Assembly: GCA_963555925.1 (NCBI GenBank)
Contig: CAUVXJ010000006.1
Coordinates: 1-64,000, forward strand
Reading direction: 5' to 3'
Source: Protofrankia sp963555925
Lineage (GTDB): Bacteria; Actinomycetota; Actinomycetes; Frankiales; Frankiaceae
DNA: 64,000 nt
The notes under the pieces are model-generated. The model searched no databases and was not told where the DNA came from. It saw nothing but the letters and a program-made list of their open reading frames with translations. A program made the translations under genes and the position numbers. Shown piece by piece: positions 35,699 to 45,346 of this stretch (its first letter is position 1; each line of letters begins with the position of its first letter).

Positions 35699-36360
35699 CG
35701 GTGTCGGCGTTGATCTCCTCGCGGACCACGAAGGCCACGAGTGACGCCTGTCTCGCCGTCCCGGCCGGTGTGTGGTGCGGGAGCCGCGGTGGATCCGGGC
35801 AGAGTCGGAAAGACTCCCGGCTCCGTTGCTGCGCCCTGGCTACCCAGGCCGCAGCCGGACGGTGCCGGCATTGTGGTCTGCGTTGTGGTCTGCGTTGGGG
35901 TTGCGGCCGGCGCTGCGATCGGCCCGCTGACCGGTCGCTTCGATTCGGATAGCAGGCCGGGCTCGTGCCAGTGTTCGTCTGTCCTGACCACACCGAGACG
36001 GGGGCGGTTGGTCGGGCCGGTCCTGTCCATCAGCTCGGTGACATCAGCAATATCGATCACATCGGCCATGTCGGCTATATCAGCTACATCGACATCAGCT
36101 ACATCGACCAGGTCGGCCGCATCCGACGTGGTTGCCTCAGTAGGAAGGTCTGACCGCAGGCTGGTCGCGGCGGCGCGCCGATACCGCACAAACGCCTCCT
36201 GAGCGCGGTTCTCCAGGTCGTGGACCAGTTCGAGCTGCTCGCGGACACGGCGCTCACCGGCTGGTCCGGCGGCGAGGAGGTCCGACAGGCAGTGGTCGAC
36301 CGCGCGACGGGCCTGCAGCCAGACGAGGAGCAACCGGGAGCGCTCCAGGTCTGATGGCAT
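35695..36360 (-). CDS. hypothetical protein, helical N-terminus and low-complexity tail
   Basis: Unrecognised. Residues 1-60 are helical (SDLERSRLLLVWLQARRAVD, REQLELVHDLENRAQEAFVR) and would be a good coiled-coil or DNA/protein-binding segment. An acidic repeat (Asp-Val-Ala-Asp with Ile/Val variations) and a Thr/Pro/Gln-rich tail follow. The ATG at 36360 (MPSDLER) is chosen; the frame runs further upstream but reads as Arg/Gly-rich noise. The stop overlaps the esterase start by 4 bp. Confidence 0.6.
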   Translation of the reverse strand: MPSDLERSRLLLVWLQARRAVDHCLSDLLAAGPAGERRVREQLELVHDLENRAQEAFVRYRRAAATSLRSDLPTEATTSDAADLVDVADVDVADIADMADVIDIADVTELMDRTGPTNRPRLGVVRTDEHWHEPGLLSESKRPVSGPIAAPAATPTQTTTQTTMPAPSGCGLGSQGAATEPGVFPTLPGSTAAPAPHTGRDGETGVTRGLRGPRGDQRRHR

Positions 36361-36714
36361 GTCCACCGAAATGTCTCCCCCGTTTCCGGCGCTGCGCGCA
36401 GGTGCCCTGCGGCCGCGGACGGCCTGGGAACCCAGGCCGTCCGGCAGGCCGCATCCAGCGCGCCGCAAAGCGGAGCGACGGGACCGGCGCCGCCGTTGGT
36501 CGCGACACTCCGTCGTACCCAGAGTGCCTCACCTGCATCCCTCGCGTGCGTCAGTTCGCGCAAGGAGCATGGGTGCGTCGTGGGGATCTCGGATGGTTTG
36601 GGTGGTCCTTGGGTGCGATGGCGCAGTGTTCGTGATTGCCGAGTGTGAGCATCGTTCCAGGTGTGACCGCCGTGTCATGTCGTTACGAGGTCATGCCGTC
36701 ACGAGGTCATGCCG
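36361..36714. other. intergenic region with 16-bp tandem repeat
   Basis: There is no convincing gene. Two perfect copies of ACGAGGTCATGCCGTC lie at 36685-36716 and run into the stop codon of the next minus-strand gene. Confidence 0.5.
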
Positions 36715-37737
36715 TCACGACGGTTGCCTCGGCTCGGGGTCGAGACCTGATCCGTCGGTTGCCGTGGACGTATCCCGTTCGTGCACGGGGATCGGATCCG
36801 CAGGGTCCGCCGTCTGGCCGCCGTTGCCGTGACCCGCCGTCACCAGGTCACCGACCGGGGCGCCGACGAGGTCGCTCACCGGGACGACCACCGGCTCCTC
36901 GGCGGCAGCACGAGCCCGGTTGTCCCGCCAGGTGGCCCTGGCGGTCGTCAGTTCCGGGCCACCACGGCGCAGAAGCTCCTCCCAGCGGCGTTGCATCGGA
37001 CGGATCAGGCCACCACCCACTCCGACGACCGTTACCCCGGTGACGGTCGTGAGCAGGGCATAGAGCAACGGGGTTGTCACTGCGGTGGCAAGTCCGAGTT
37101 CGTCCAGGGCGGCCTTGCCAAATCCGATCATTATGAGCACGGTTGTGGTGGTCGCCGCGGTGTTCGCGTAGGGAAGACCCGTCAGCGCCTCGCCGACGAA
37201 GGTGCGGGCAGCCGATGCAAGGGTGACGCCGAGTACGAGTACCGAACAGGCGAGAATCGCGTGCGCAAGCAGGATGACGAGGTCGTGGACGAGGTCGCTG
37301 ACGGGGTTGCTGCCGAACAGGCCGAGGGCTAGCTGGAAGAGCGCAAGGAGTGCGACGGCGAATACTAGCCGTAGCAGGCCGATGCGCAGCTCGTGAGCGG
37401 GCCGGCGGAGCGCGCGGGTGAGCCCACCCCGATCGAGCAGGTTGTCGGCGCCAGCGCGATCAAGGAGACGGTTGATGATCCTGATGGCGGCGCGGACGGC
37501 TAGGCCGCCAGCGCACATGATGAATGCGAACGCTCCGATTTTCGGCACGATATGGACAAAATATAACCATACATCTGATAAGCCTTCATTCCACCCGGCG
37601 GCCTGCGGTGCCAATAGTCCCCACTCCCATCGCGACGGTCGCGCCCCAGGTCGGTTGCGCATCGGTCGGTCCTGCTGTGGTCGCTCGTGTGCTGGTCGCT
37701 CGTGCGCTGGCAGTTTGTGCGTGTGGGGCGTCGCCAC
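36715..37737 (-). CDS. mechanosensitive-channel-like membrane protein (CmpX/conserved TM-helix type)
   Basis: This 340-residue protein has five hydrophobic helices between residues ~50 and ~250. They are arranged as in small MscS-like/CmpX proteins: IVPKIGAFAFIMCAGGLAVR, LRLVFAVALLALFQLAL, ILLAHAILACSVLVLGVTLA and VLIMIGFGKAALDELGLATA. The motif of a helix pair followed by FVGEALTGLPYA supports the conserved TM-helix repeat family. The first 40 residues are His/Pro/Arg-rich, and the C-terminal 80 are hydrophilic and Asp/Pro-rich. The start is uncertain. It is probably an inner-membrane osmotic or scaffold protein; substrate and gating are unknown. Confidence 0.65.
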   Translation of the reverse strand: MATPHTHKLPAHERPAHERPQQDRPMRNRPGARPSRWEWGLLAPQAAGWNEGLSDVWLYFVHIVPKIGAFAFIMCAGGLAVRAAIRIINRLLDRAGADNLLDRGGLTRALRRPAHELRIGLLRLVFAVALLALFQLALGLFGSNPVSDLVHDLVILLAHAILACSVLVLGVTLASAARTFVGEALTGLPYANTAATTTTVLIMIGFGKAALDELGLATAVTTPLLYALLTTVTGVTVVGVGGGLIRPMQRRWEELLRRGGPELTTARATWRDNRARAAAEEPVVVPVSDLVGAPVGDLVTAGHGNGGQTADPADPIPVHERDTSTATDGSGLDPEPRQPS

Positions 37738-37944
37738 CTAACGATCACCGCCTACCGATCGTCATCGATTGCCCACCGCATGCATGGAAACAGCACACAT
37801 CATCGGCAACGATCACACCATGTTGCCACACGGGGGCGGAAAGTAGCGTTCGTGTAGTCCGTCCGTGGATGCACGCGGCGTAGGTGTCACATGATCGTTT
37901 GAAGACCGCCGGCTGACGCGGACCTATAGGAAGTCACGAACCGA

Positions 37945-38757
37945 CTACTGGCTGGCAACCTTCCGGACGATCTGCCGTGCGACCCGGTTCACCACGGCCT
38001 GGTCGGGGTCGTCGAACACACGGCCGACGACGAACGAGCTCTGGACCTGGCCGTGGAACACGAACATCAGATCGAAGGTCATCGGTATCGGCGGCCCATC
38101 CAGAGTCATGGTTGCTTTCACCCTGGTCAGTGCGCTGACGCCGGGCGGCGCCTTGCGGACTGATGCCGACCCGACCGTGAACGTGCTGCTGGTGGGCAGG
38201 CCTGCGGCCTGGCCGTACTCGCGTTGGAGCAGCTGGCCGACGCAGGACGGGAAGGACGGCTCGGCGGCGACTCGAACGGCATTCGCAATCACCTCGACTG
38301 GATAGACCGCCGCGACCGAGCCCATGAAGACCTGGCTGTCACTCGTGGTGAAGTATGGTCCCTTGGCCGAGTCCAGCGGCTCCACCTTCGACCCAGCTGT
38401 GGATTCACCCATGCACGAGGCGAAACTGGTCATCGCGGCGACCGACAGCGCGCCACGGTTGTCCAGCGACGTACTGGCGCCGAAGCCGGTCGTCTCCGGC
38501 CCCTCGGTCAGCACGTAGTCGTCGGCGTGCAGCGACGTACGGGCGGCTGCCTGCTGTGTCGGGGGCACCGGCTCGGTTCCCACCGCCGCCGGACCGGGGC
38601 CTTTTCCGCCTCCGCAGGAGCTGGTTACGAGCCCCAGCAGGACGCAGACCAAACCGAGGCCGAGTGCTTGGACCCGATCACGCCGCGTCGCCAGCAACAT
38701 CCCTATCACTTGTGTACCCCCTGGATGCCGCGGTGGGTTCGGTTCGGCCGTTGTCAT
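37945..38757 (-). CDS. lipoprotein of unknown function
   Basis: This exported lipoprotein has a hydrophobic leader and lipobox (VCVLLGLVTSSC). The mature part of about 215 residues contains two Cys (FASCMGES and FPSCVGQLL) likely to form a disulphide. No family is recognised; the layout resembles actinobacterial sensor-type or LpqN-like lipoproteins. ATG 38757 is first in frame; the internal ATG at 38700 (MLLATRRDRV) gives a more typical signal peptide and may be the real start. Confidence 0.65.
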   Translation of the reverse strand: MTTAEPNPPRHPGGTQVIGMLLATRRDRVQALGLGLVCVLLGLVTSSCGGGKGPGPAAVGTEPVPPTQQAAARTSLHADDYVLTEGPETTGFGASTSLDNRGALSVAAMTSFASCMGESTAGSKVEPLDSAKGPYFTTSDSQVFMGSVAAVYPVEVIANAVRVAAEPSFPSCVGQLLQREYGQAAGLPTSSTFTVGSASVRKAPPGVSALTRVKATMTLDGPPIPMTFDLMFVFHGQVQSSFVVGRVFDDPDQAVVNRVARQIVRKVASQ

Positions 38758-38813
38758 GGTCTCCGACAGCGTAAAGAACCATGATCACGTCACCGGTTAC
38801 GTCACGTGCCTCC

Positions 38814-38863
38814 GAACGATGTGAATCCGGTGTCGCTAGAACAGCACTGGATTCACATCGTTC
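38814..38863. terminator. long hairpin after the L,D-transpeptidase gene
   Basis: GAACGATGTGAATCC pairs exactly with GGATTCACATCGTTC across 20 nt, and pairing extends inward with one mismatch. It lies 38 bp beyond the L,D-transpeptidase stop on its transcription path and 57 bp before the lipoprotein start. It is a good terminator candidate. Confidence 0.65.
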
Positions 38864-38900
38864 ACGGCAGCGGTGCCAGAAGTAGGGGGTCAGCAGGGGG

Positions 38901-39764
38901 TCAGGCCGCGATTTCCACCGGGGTACCCAGCGGGAGTATTTTCGCGAGCCTGGTGATGACATCGTTGCGAACCCGGATGCAGCCGTGGCTGACATCCTGC
39001 CCGACCAGGTTGGGCTGGTTTGTTCCGTGGATGCCGATCACCGGGTCCTCCCCGTCGAAGGAGTCGAGGGTGGTGGAGAACCCGCTGAGCCCGAAGGCGT
39101 ACGGACCGTAGGCGCCGGCCGGGTTGCGTGGCTGGAGCAACTCGGTCACGTAGAAGTGGCCACCGGGCGTCGGGGTGTCGGTTGTGCCCACGGCGATGGG
39201 CTCGTCCACGACGATCGTGGTCTTGTCGTAGACCCGCAGGCGGTGATCCTTGCGGGCTACCACGATGTGGTAGCCCGTCAGGCTGGCCTTCACCTGGGAC
39301 GCCTTCACCCAACCGGTGCTGCCGTTGGGCTCCACCGGCAGCAGGACGTGCCACCAGTTCGGGAGTTTGGCCACCACCAGGAACACCCGCGGAGCGCCTG
39401 CCGGGTTCGGGCTGTGTAGTTGGGAGGACGCGGTTTTCGCCGTGGGGCTCTTGTAGATGTCCACCACGGCGCCGGCCGCAGTCACGATCGTGTTCATCCC
39501 GTCGGCGTTGACGGCGGTCACGGCCGCGAGCTGGCTACGCACCGGATCCGGAATGGCGGTCGCGGACGCCTGGGGCTGGGCTTTTGAACCCCCACCACCG
39601 CAGCCCGTGAAAGCAACCATGCCACCGACGACGAGCAGCGCGATCTTCATGCGCCGGCGGGTCGGTCGGCGGTCAGCCGGGAGACGGTCGGTGGAAATCG
39701 ATATGGCGGACGCCGCCGGCCCGGATACGGGGCGACGGCGTCCGATCAGAGCTGAGGAGATCAT
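38901..39764 (-). CDS. L,D-transpeptidase (YkuD) lipoprotein
   Basis: This enzyme forms 3-3 cross-links in peptidoglycan or attaches proteins to it. The YkuD active site is complete: GIHGTNQPNLVGQDVSHGC followed by IRVRN, with catalytic His and Cys. A lipobox (GGMVAFTGC) lies near residue 55, and an SH3-like segment (GWVKASQVKASLTGYHIVVA) precedes the catalytic domain. The start at ATG 39764 overlaps the stop of the upstream gene (ATGA), supporting the longer N-terminus; an internal ATG at 39650 would give a standard signal peptide. Confidence 0.88.
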   Translation of the reverse strand: MISSALIGRRRPVSGPAASAISISTDRLPADRRPTRRRMKIALLVVGGMVAFTGCGGGGSKAQPQASATAIPDPVRSQLAAVTAVNADGMNTIVTAAGAVVDIYKSPTAKTASSQLHSPNPAGAPRVFLVVAKLPNWWHVLLPVEPNGSTGWVKASQVKASLTGYHIVVARKDHRLRVYDKTTIVVDEPIAVGTTDTPTPGGHFYVTELLQPRNPAGAYGPYAFGLSGFSTTLDSFDGEDPVIGIHGTNQPNLVGQDVSHGCIRVRNDVITRLAKILPLGTPVEIAA

Positions 39765-40558
39765 CCCGTGAAGTGAACCTTGTCGGTGACGATAGCCGTT
39801 GCCGGGGCCGCGACCGGCGCGATCGTCGTCGACACCGGCACGGTCCCGCCACTACCCGCGCCGCTTGTCTTGGTCGCGGTGGGGGATGCCGTGGTGGTGG
39901 TCGGGCAGTCCGCGATGGCGAAGGCCGGGATCGCGAGCACGACCTCTTCGTTCTTCAGGTCGAATGCGCCCGCGATCACGACGTCAGCCGACGTGTCCAG
40001 GGAGACGGTCTTGCCGGCCCCGATCTCACCGAAGTTGTAGTTGACGTCGGTGTCGATCCACGCAAAGCCGTAAGCCTTGGAGGAGGTGTTCTTGAGCGTC
40101 CAGACGGGCCCCTTCGGGCCGCAGGTGAAGCTGAGCGCCAGCGGCTGGGGAACCAGGTCGTCCAGCGACACATCGTCCGGCAGCCAGGGCGCGAGATCGA
40201 TAAGTTGCTTGTCCAGGCCGGACAGCGGTATTCCCGGCAGCGACGGCAGGCCCGACGGAAGGGATCCGCCCCCGGGCCGCTTGGTCACCGGCGGCTGGGA
40301 CGGCAGCACGTCTTTGCCCTGCGGCGGTACCGGGGGCGTCGCGTTTTCGGCTGGCCCGGCCGGCGCCGTCGCGACCGGCGTACCACTGGCAACCGCAGCC
40401 GGCGCAGCTGATGCCAGCGCGGCAGTAGTTGCGGTGGCTGTGGGCAAGGTGTTCGCTGCGTCGGCGTCGTTTGTCGCCCAGGCCGCAGGCGCGGCCAGCC
40501 CGACGGTTATCGAGCCGATTACGCAGGCCAGAGCCAGTCGCGTCCTGCCCAAACGCAT
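39761..40558 (-). CDS. secreted protein of unknown function
   Basis: A 265-residue exported protein with a signal peptide (LALACVIGSITVGLAAPAAWA). An Ala/Thr/Pro-rich linker precedes a compact domain (LSFTCGPKGPVWTLKNTSSK, then AYGFAWIDTDVNYNFGEIG) that looks like a beta-sandwich with one Cys pair (FTC and ADC). No family is recognised. It is coupled to the L,D-transpeptidase by a 4-bp overlap, so a cell-wall role is plausible. Confidence 0.65.
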   Translation of the reverse strand: MRLGRTRLALACVIGSITVGLAAPAAWATNDADAANTLPTATATTAALASAAPAAVASGTPVATAPAGPAENATPPVPPQGKDVLPSQPPVTKRPGGGSLPSGLPSLPGIPLSGLDKQLIDLAPWLPDDVSLDDLVPQPLALSFTCGPKGPVWTLKNTSSKAYGFAWIDTDVNYNFGEIGAGKTVSLDTSADVVIAGAFDLKNEEVVLAIPAFAIADCPTTTTASPTATKTSGAGSGGTVPVSTTIAPVAAPATAIVTDKVHFTG

Positions 40559-40792
40559 TGTGTGTGTCCCCTCAGACGTCAGATGGGCTGGATACAGGGC
40601 CTGTGGCCACCGTCACAGCCGCGTTTCCGGGGAACCATACCAACGCCCATTTCGGAGTTCGCGGGCGGGGTGGCATGCAATGAACCAGGACCCGTCGACG
40701 TGTGAGTACGTTTTGGTCTCGTAGCTTGTCAGCCTGGCTCGGTCGGTTAAATCATATGATCGTTGGTAGCTGAAAAAGTCACCGGTCAGGGC

Positions 40793-41655
40793 TTAGAGCG
40801 ACCGGCAATAGGGANNNNNNNNNNNNNNNNNNNNNNNNNNNNNNNNNNNNNNNNNNNNNNNNNNNNNNNNNNNNNNNNNNNNNNNNNNNNNNNNNNNNNN
40901 NNNNNNNNNNNNNNNNNNNNNNNNNNNNNNNNNNNNNNNNNNNNNNNNNNNNNNNNNNNNNNNNNNNNNNNNNNNNNNNNNNNNNNNNNNNNNNNNNNNN
41001 NNNNNNNNNNNNNNNNNNNNNNNNNNNNNNNNNNNNNNNNNNNNNNNNNNNNNNNNNNNNNNNNNNNNNNNNNNNNNNNNNNNNNNNNNNNNNNNNNNNN
41101 NNNNNNNNNNNNNNNNNNNNNNNNNNNNNNNNNNNNNNNNNNNNNNNNNNNNNNNNNNNNNNNNNNNNNNNNNNNNNNNNNNNNNNNNNNNNNNNNNNNN
41201 NNNNNNNNNNNNNNNNNNNNNNNNNNNNNNNNNNNNNNNNNNNNNNNNNNNNNNNNNNNNNNNNNNNNNNNNNNNNNNNNNNNNNNNNNNNNNNNNNNNN
41301 NNNNNNNNNNNNNNNNNNNNNNNNNNNNNNNNNNNNNNNNNNNNNNNNNNNNNNNNNNNNNNNNNNNNNNNNNNNNNNNNNNNNNNNNNNNNNNNNNNNN
41401 NNNNNNNNNNNNNNNNNNNNNNNNNNNNNNNNNNNNNNNNNNNNNNNNNNNNNNNNNNNNNNNNNNNNNNNNNNNNNNNNNNNNNNNNNNNNNNNNNNNN
41501 NNNNNNNNNNNNNNNNNNNNNNNNNNNNNNNNNNNNNNNNNNNNNNNNNNNNNNNNNNNNNNACCCGACACCTCCGGTGCCTCCCTCCGCCGTCTCGCGA
41601 TCTACGCACCCCAGCCCCATTTCTTGATCCAAGACCCTATTGCCGGGCGCTCTTA
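40793..41655. mobile_element. MITE-type ends flanking a 748-N gap
   Basis: The left end TTAGAGCGACCGGCAATAGG stops at the gap (40815-41562). The right part resumes inside the element (ACCCGACACCTCCGGTGCCT) and ends GCCGGGCGCTCTTA. About 60 bp would complete an ordinary copy, so the gap may be overestimated or may hide a larger relative. The ~230 bp between 40559 and 40792 hold no gene. Confidence 0.75.
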
Positions 41656-41702
41656 TTCGTCCACCGCCGGCTTTTCGGTGATCGTCACTCGGCGTTGGTC
41701 AC

Positions 41703-43130
41703 TCAGCGTTGGTCACTCAGCGTTGGTAAGTGCGGACGCTCACTCGGGTCCGCCATCACCTCGCGGCTCTCGGCTGCGGCGACGGCGGCCCGCGAGTCAT
41801 ATCGGACGAACGACGGCACAGCCGCCGCGAGCAACGCGGCGCCGGCAACGCATGCCAACCCGCCGCTGACCACCGAGAACATCGGCGAGACCAGAACTGC
41901 CGCCGTTCCCGCCTCAAGATCCCCCAGGCGCGGGCCGCCCGCGACGACCACGATGAACACGCCCTGAAGGCGTCCGCGCATCGCGTCCGGTGTGGCGACG
42001 TTGAGCATCGAGTTCCGGAATACCGCACTGACCATGTCGGCGGCGCCGGCGGTGGCGAGTAGCAGCGCACCGGCGGCGAGGTTGTGGACGAGCCCGAATC
42101 CGGCGATCGCCGCACCCCAAATGATCACTGCGACGACCACAGCCAGCCCGTGGCGCCGGATGCGGCCGAACCAGCCGCCGACCACCGCCCCGGCCAGCGC
42201 GCCCGCGGCGACCGCGGCGTAGAGCAGCCCGGCGGTCTGCGTCCCGCCGTCGAACTGTGTTCTGGCGAGCTCGGGGAACAGCGCCCGCGGCATTCCGAAC
42301 ACCATCGCGACAATATCTATGGCGAATGTCATGAGCACTACCGGTTGGCCGCGTAGGAAGCGTAGTCCGTCGACGACGCTCGCGACGTCGGCCCGGGTGC
42401 CGCCGCCCGTCGGCGGCATCGACGGCAGCCGCGCAAGCGCGTAGAGCGCGGCACCGAAGGTCACGACGTCCATCCCGTAGGCAAGGGTGTAGCCCGACGC
42501 CGCGACCGCCACCCCGGCTAGCAGCGGACCGGCGGTCAGGGCGGTGTTCCAGCCGATCTGCTGCAGCGCCGTGGCTGCCGGAAGCTCCCGCAGTGGCACG
42601 AGGTTCGGCATCATCGACCGCCGGGCCGGTTGGTCGACGGATATCAGCGCGGACTGGGCGGCCACGAGGGCGAACAGCGGCCAGACCGTATGCAGGTCGA
42701 CGAGCGCGAGAACGAACAGCCCAACCGACACCGCGGCCAGCCCGCAGGAAGTGACCAGCGCAAGCCGCCGTCGGTCGACGGCGTCCGAGATCGCTCCGCC
42801 GAACATCCCGAAGACGACCAGCGGGACCAGCGCGACCAGGCCGGTCAGTCCGACCACGAATGAGGACCTGGTGATGTCGTAGACCTGTAGCGGTACCGCG
42901 GTGGTAGTGATCATTGAGCCGACCGCGGAGACGGTCTCGCCTGCCCACATCCGCCGGTAGGCCGGGTAGGCCCGCAGCGGTCCGATGTCGGTCAGCACGG
43001 TGCCGGCGATCCGCCGGCCGAACCCCGGTGCCCGGCCTCGGGACGTCACGTGTTCGGACACCCCCGCCGGGTGCCCGGCGGTCGGCCCGGCGGGCCCGCC
43101 GGTGCCGACCACGGTGTCGGGCTTCTTCAC
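41703..43130 (-). CDS. MFS transporter (EntS-like exporter type)
   Basis: This 475-residue integral membrane protein has 12 hydrophobic segments. It has the N-terminal MFS signature RRMWAGETVSAVGSMITTTA, the loop GGAISDAVDRRRL and a second-half repeat around DAMRGRLQGVFIVVVAGGPR. The pattern matches exporters of the EntS/siderophore-efflux type; the substrate is unknown. Its GTG start overlaps the stop of pdxH upstream (GTGA at 43127-43130), so the two are co-translated. Confidence 0.87.
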   Translation of the reverse strand: MKKPDTVVGTGGPAGPTAGHPAGVSEHVTSRGRAPGFGRRIAGTVLTDIGPLRAYPAYRRMWAGETVSAVGSMITTTAVPLQVYDITRSSFVVGLTGLVALVPLVVFGMFGGAISDAVDRRRLALVTSCGLAAVSVGLFVLALVDLHTVWPLFALVAAQSALISVDQPARRSMMPNLVPLRELPAATALQQIGWNTALTAGPLLAGVAVAASGYTLAYGMDVVTFGAALYALARLPSMPPTGGGTRADVASVVDGLRFLRGQPVVLMTFAIDIVAMVFGMPRALFPELARTQFDGGTQTAGLLYAAVAAGALAGAVVGGWFGRIRRHGLAVVVAVIIWGAAIAGFGLVHNLAAGALLLATAGAADMVSAVFRNSMLNVATPDAMRGRLQGVFIVVVAGGPRLGDLEAGTAAVLVSPMFSVVSGGLACVAGAALLAAAVPSFVRYDSRAAVAAAESREVMADPSERPHLPTLSDQR

Positions 43131-43852
43131 GGTGCCAGGCGTTCGATCACCCAGTGCTCATCGCGAGCAGAGCGACACGCCTCGCCCGCGTCGGTCCGGC
43201 GGAAGCGGAGCCGGTCGTGGAGCCGGTCGTGGCGGCCCGCCCAGAACTCGACGCTGTCCGGGACGAGCCGTAGCCCGCCCCAGAACGGGGGTACCGGGAT
43301 CGGCTCGGGTTCGGGCCAGCGGGCGGCGAGCTCCGCCCGACGTCGTTCAAGCACATCCCGGGAATTGATCGTTTCGGACTGGTGGCTCACCCACGCCGCG
43401 AGCCGGGACCCGCGCGGGCGGGTGCGGAAATAGGCCGCCGTCTCCTCGGTCGACACCCGTTCGAGCGTGCCGGCGACGACGATCTGGCGTCCCAGCGCAT
43501 GCCAGGGAAAGACCAGCGAGCCGTAGGGGTTCGTCGCCGCGTCGCGGCCCTTGCGGGATGTGTAGTTGGTGAACAGCGTGAAACCGCGTTCGTCGAACGC
43601 TTTGAGCAGGACGATGCGGGCACTGGGCCGGCCGCGTGCGTCCGCCGTGGCGAACACCATCGCGTTCGGTTCGGCCAGCGCCGATCCCGGTGCGGCGCCC
43701 GCGGCGGACGCCTCGGTGAACCAGCGCGCGAACTGACTCAGCCAGGTAGGGGCGAGATCGGACTCGGACAACCCGCCGGTGGCGTAATCGCGCCGCTGGG
43801 TCGCCGGGTCCGGGACGGTCTGTGGCTGAGCGCGGTTCGGGTGCTGCGACAC
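43127..43852 (-). CDS. pdxH: pyridoxamine 5'-phosphate oxidase
   Basis: PdxH oxidises pyridoxine or pyridoxamine phosphate to pyridoxal phosphate with FMN. This 241-residue protein shows EPNAMVFATADARGRPSARI, VLLKAFDERGFTLFTNYTSR, KGRDAATNPYGSLVFPWHAL and the C-terminal RHDRLHDRLRF. The GTG at 43852 (VSQHPNRAQ) is chosen because the family starts about there; the frame runs upstream without coding character. PLP is the cofactor of serC, 1.5 kb away. Confidence 0.92.
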   Translation of the reverse strand: MSQHPNRAQPQTVPDPATQRRDYATGGLSESDLAPTWLSQFARWFTEASAAGAAPGSALAEPNAMVFATADARGRPSARIVLLKAFDERGFTLFTNYTSRKGRDAATNPYGSLVFPWHALGRQIVVAGTLERVSTEETAAYFRTRPRGSRLAAWVSHQSETINSRDVLERRRAELAARWPEPEPIPVPPFWGGLRLVPDSVEFWAGRHDRLHDRLRFRRTDAGEACRSARDEHWVIERLAP

Positions 43853-44251
43853 CTGACCGATCCTGGCACCTGATCGATCCTGGCACTCGGCCAAGCCGGG
43901 AACCCGGGAACCCGGGAAGCGGCATCCGACCGCGGAACCGCAGCAGACAGTTGTGAGCTGTGACACACCGAGCGGATGGCGCCAGGTGGCGTGGCGCCGG
44001 GAACGTCCGTCCGGTGGGTAGGGTTCACCGGTGCCGGCGGCTACCGGCCCGGTGCCGGTCCGGTGCCGGGTCTGCGGTTGGCCTGGGGTTGTCCTGCGCG
44101 AATGTGGCACTACCCCCGACAACAGGGCAGGATGCAGACAGGCAATTGGGTATGACGATGTATCAGTTACGGCTGGCGTTCGGTGCTCGGGAGTGGCCCG
44201 GCGTACCGCCAACGGCACCGGCCGGGGACAGGAAGCGGAGCCCGGACTTCG
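43853..44251. promoter_or_regulatory. divergent region between pdxH and the second citrate synthase
   Basis: No gene is seen. The region contains the direct repeat CGATCCTGGCAC near 43858 and 43874, short CGGGAACC repeats near 43899-43916, and GGAAGCGGAG 11 nt before ATG 44252. Confidence 0.45.
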
Positions 44252-45346
44252 ATGGCCGACAGGACAAGCGACTTCAAGCCCGGCCTGGAAGGCGTGATCG
44301 CCTTCGAGACCGAGATCGCGGAGCCGGACAGGGAAGGTAACGCGCTGCGGTATCGCGGCGTCGACATCGAGGACCTCGTCGGCAAGGTCGACTACGGCCA
44401 CGTGTGGGGGTTGCTCGTCGACTCCTCGTTCGAGCCCGGCCTGCCGCCGGCGGAGCCCTTCCCGTTGCCGGTGCACTCGGGCGACATCCGAGTGGATGTG
44501 CAGAGCGCGCTTGCCACGCTCACCCCCTACTGGGGTTTCGGCCAGCTCATCGATATCTCCGATGCCGAAGCCCGGGACAACCTGGCGCGGGCGTCGGTGG
44601 TGGCGTTGTCCTTCGTCGCGCAGGCGGCACGCGGTCTCGGTCTGCCCGCCGTCTCGCAGAAGGAAGTCGACAAGGCCCGCACGATTACTGAGCGTTTCAT
44701 GATCCGCTGGCGGGGAGAGCCGGATCCCAAGCATGTCCAGGCAGTGGATGCCTATTGGGTATCAGCAGCCGAGCACGGCATGAACGCGTCCACGTTCACC
44801 GCCCGGGTGGTGGCCTCCACCGGCGCGGACGCGGCGGCCGCACTGTCCTCGGCGGTCGGGGCGCTGTCCGGTCCGCTGCATGGCGGGGCGCCGTCCCGGG
44901 TGCTCGCGATGCTGGACGATGTCGAGCGCACCGGCGACCCGGTCGGTTACGTACGTCGCGCGCTTGACCGCAAGGAGCGGCTGATGGGTTTCGGTCACCG
45001 GGTATACCGCGCGGAGGATCCACGCGCCCGGGTGCTACGGCGGACGGCCCGCGACCTTGGTTCACACCGTTACGAGGTGGCCGAGGCGCTGGAAGCCGCG
45101 GCCATCGAGGAGCTCACGAACCGGTACCCGGACCGCCCGCTGCGGACGAACGTCGAGTTCTGGTCCGCCGTCGTGCTGGACTACGCGCAGGTGCCGCCGC
45201 ACATGTTCACGTCCATGTTCACCTGTGCCCGTACCGCCGGTTGGAGCGCCCACATCCTGGAGCAGAAGCGCACCGGACGCCTCATCCGCCCGTCCGCGCG
45301 CTACATCGGTCCGGCGCCGCGACCGCTGGGTGATGTCCATGCCTGA
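44252..45346 (+). CDS. citrate synthase 2 (short type)
   Basis: This 364-residue citrate synthase condenses oxaloacetate and acetyl-CoA (or propionyl-CoA in methylcitrate synthases). Diagnostic segments are YRGVDIEDLVGKVDYGHVWG, SAAEHGMNASTFTARVVAST with the active-site His, GPLHGGAPSRVL, MGFGHRVYRAEDPRARVLRR and NVEFWSAVVLDYAQVPPHMF with the catalytic Asp region. The ATG at 44252 (MADRTSDFKPGLEG) has a GGAAGCGGAG site. serC overlaps its end by 14 bp. A second, larger citrate synthase gene (gltA) lies 1.3 kb away on the other strand. Confidence 0.9.
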   Translation: MADRTSDFKPGLEGVIAFETEIAEPDREGNALRYRGVDIEDLVGKVDYGHVWGLLVDSSFEPGLPPAEPFPLPVHSGDIRVDVQSALATLTPYWGFGQLIDISDAEARDNLARASVVALSFVAQAARGLGLPAVSQKEVDKARTITERFMIRWRGEPDPKHVQAVDAYWVSAAEHGMNASTFTARVVASTGADAAAALSSAVGALSGPLHGGAPSRVLAMLDDVERTGDPVGYVRRALDRKERLMGFGHRVYRAEDPRARVLRRTARDLGSHRYEVAEALEAAAIEELTNRYPDRPLRTNVEFWSAVVLDYAQVPPHMFTSMFTCARTAGWSAHILEQKRTGRLIRPSARYIGPAPRPLGDVHA

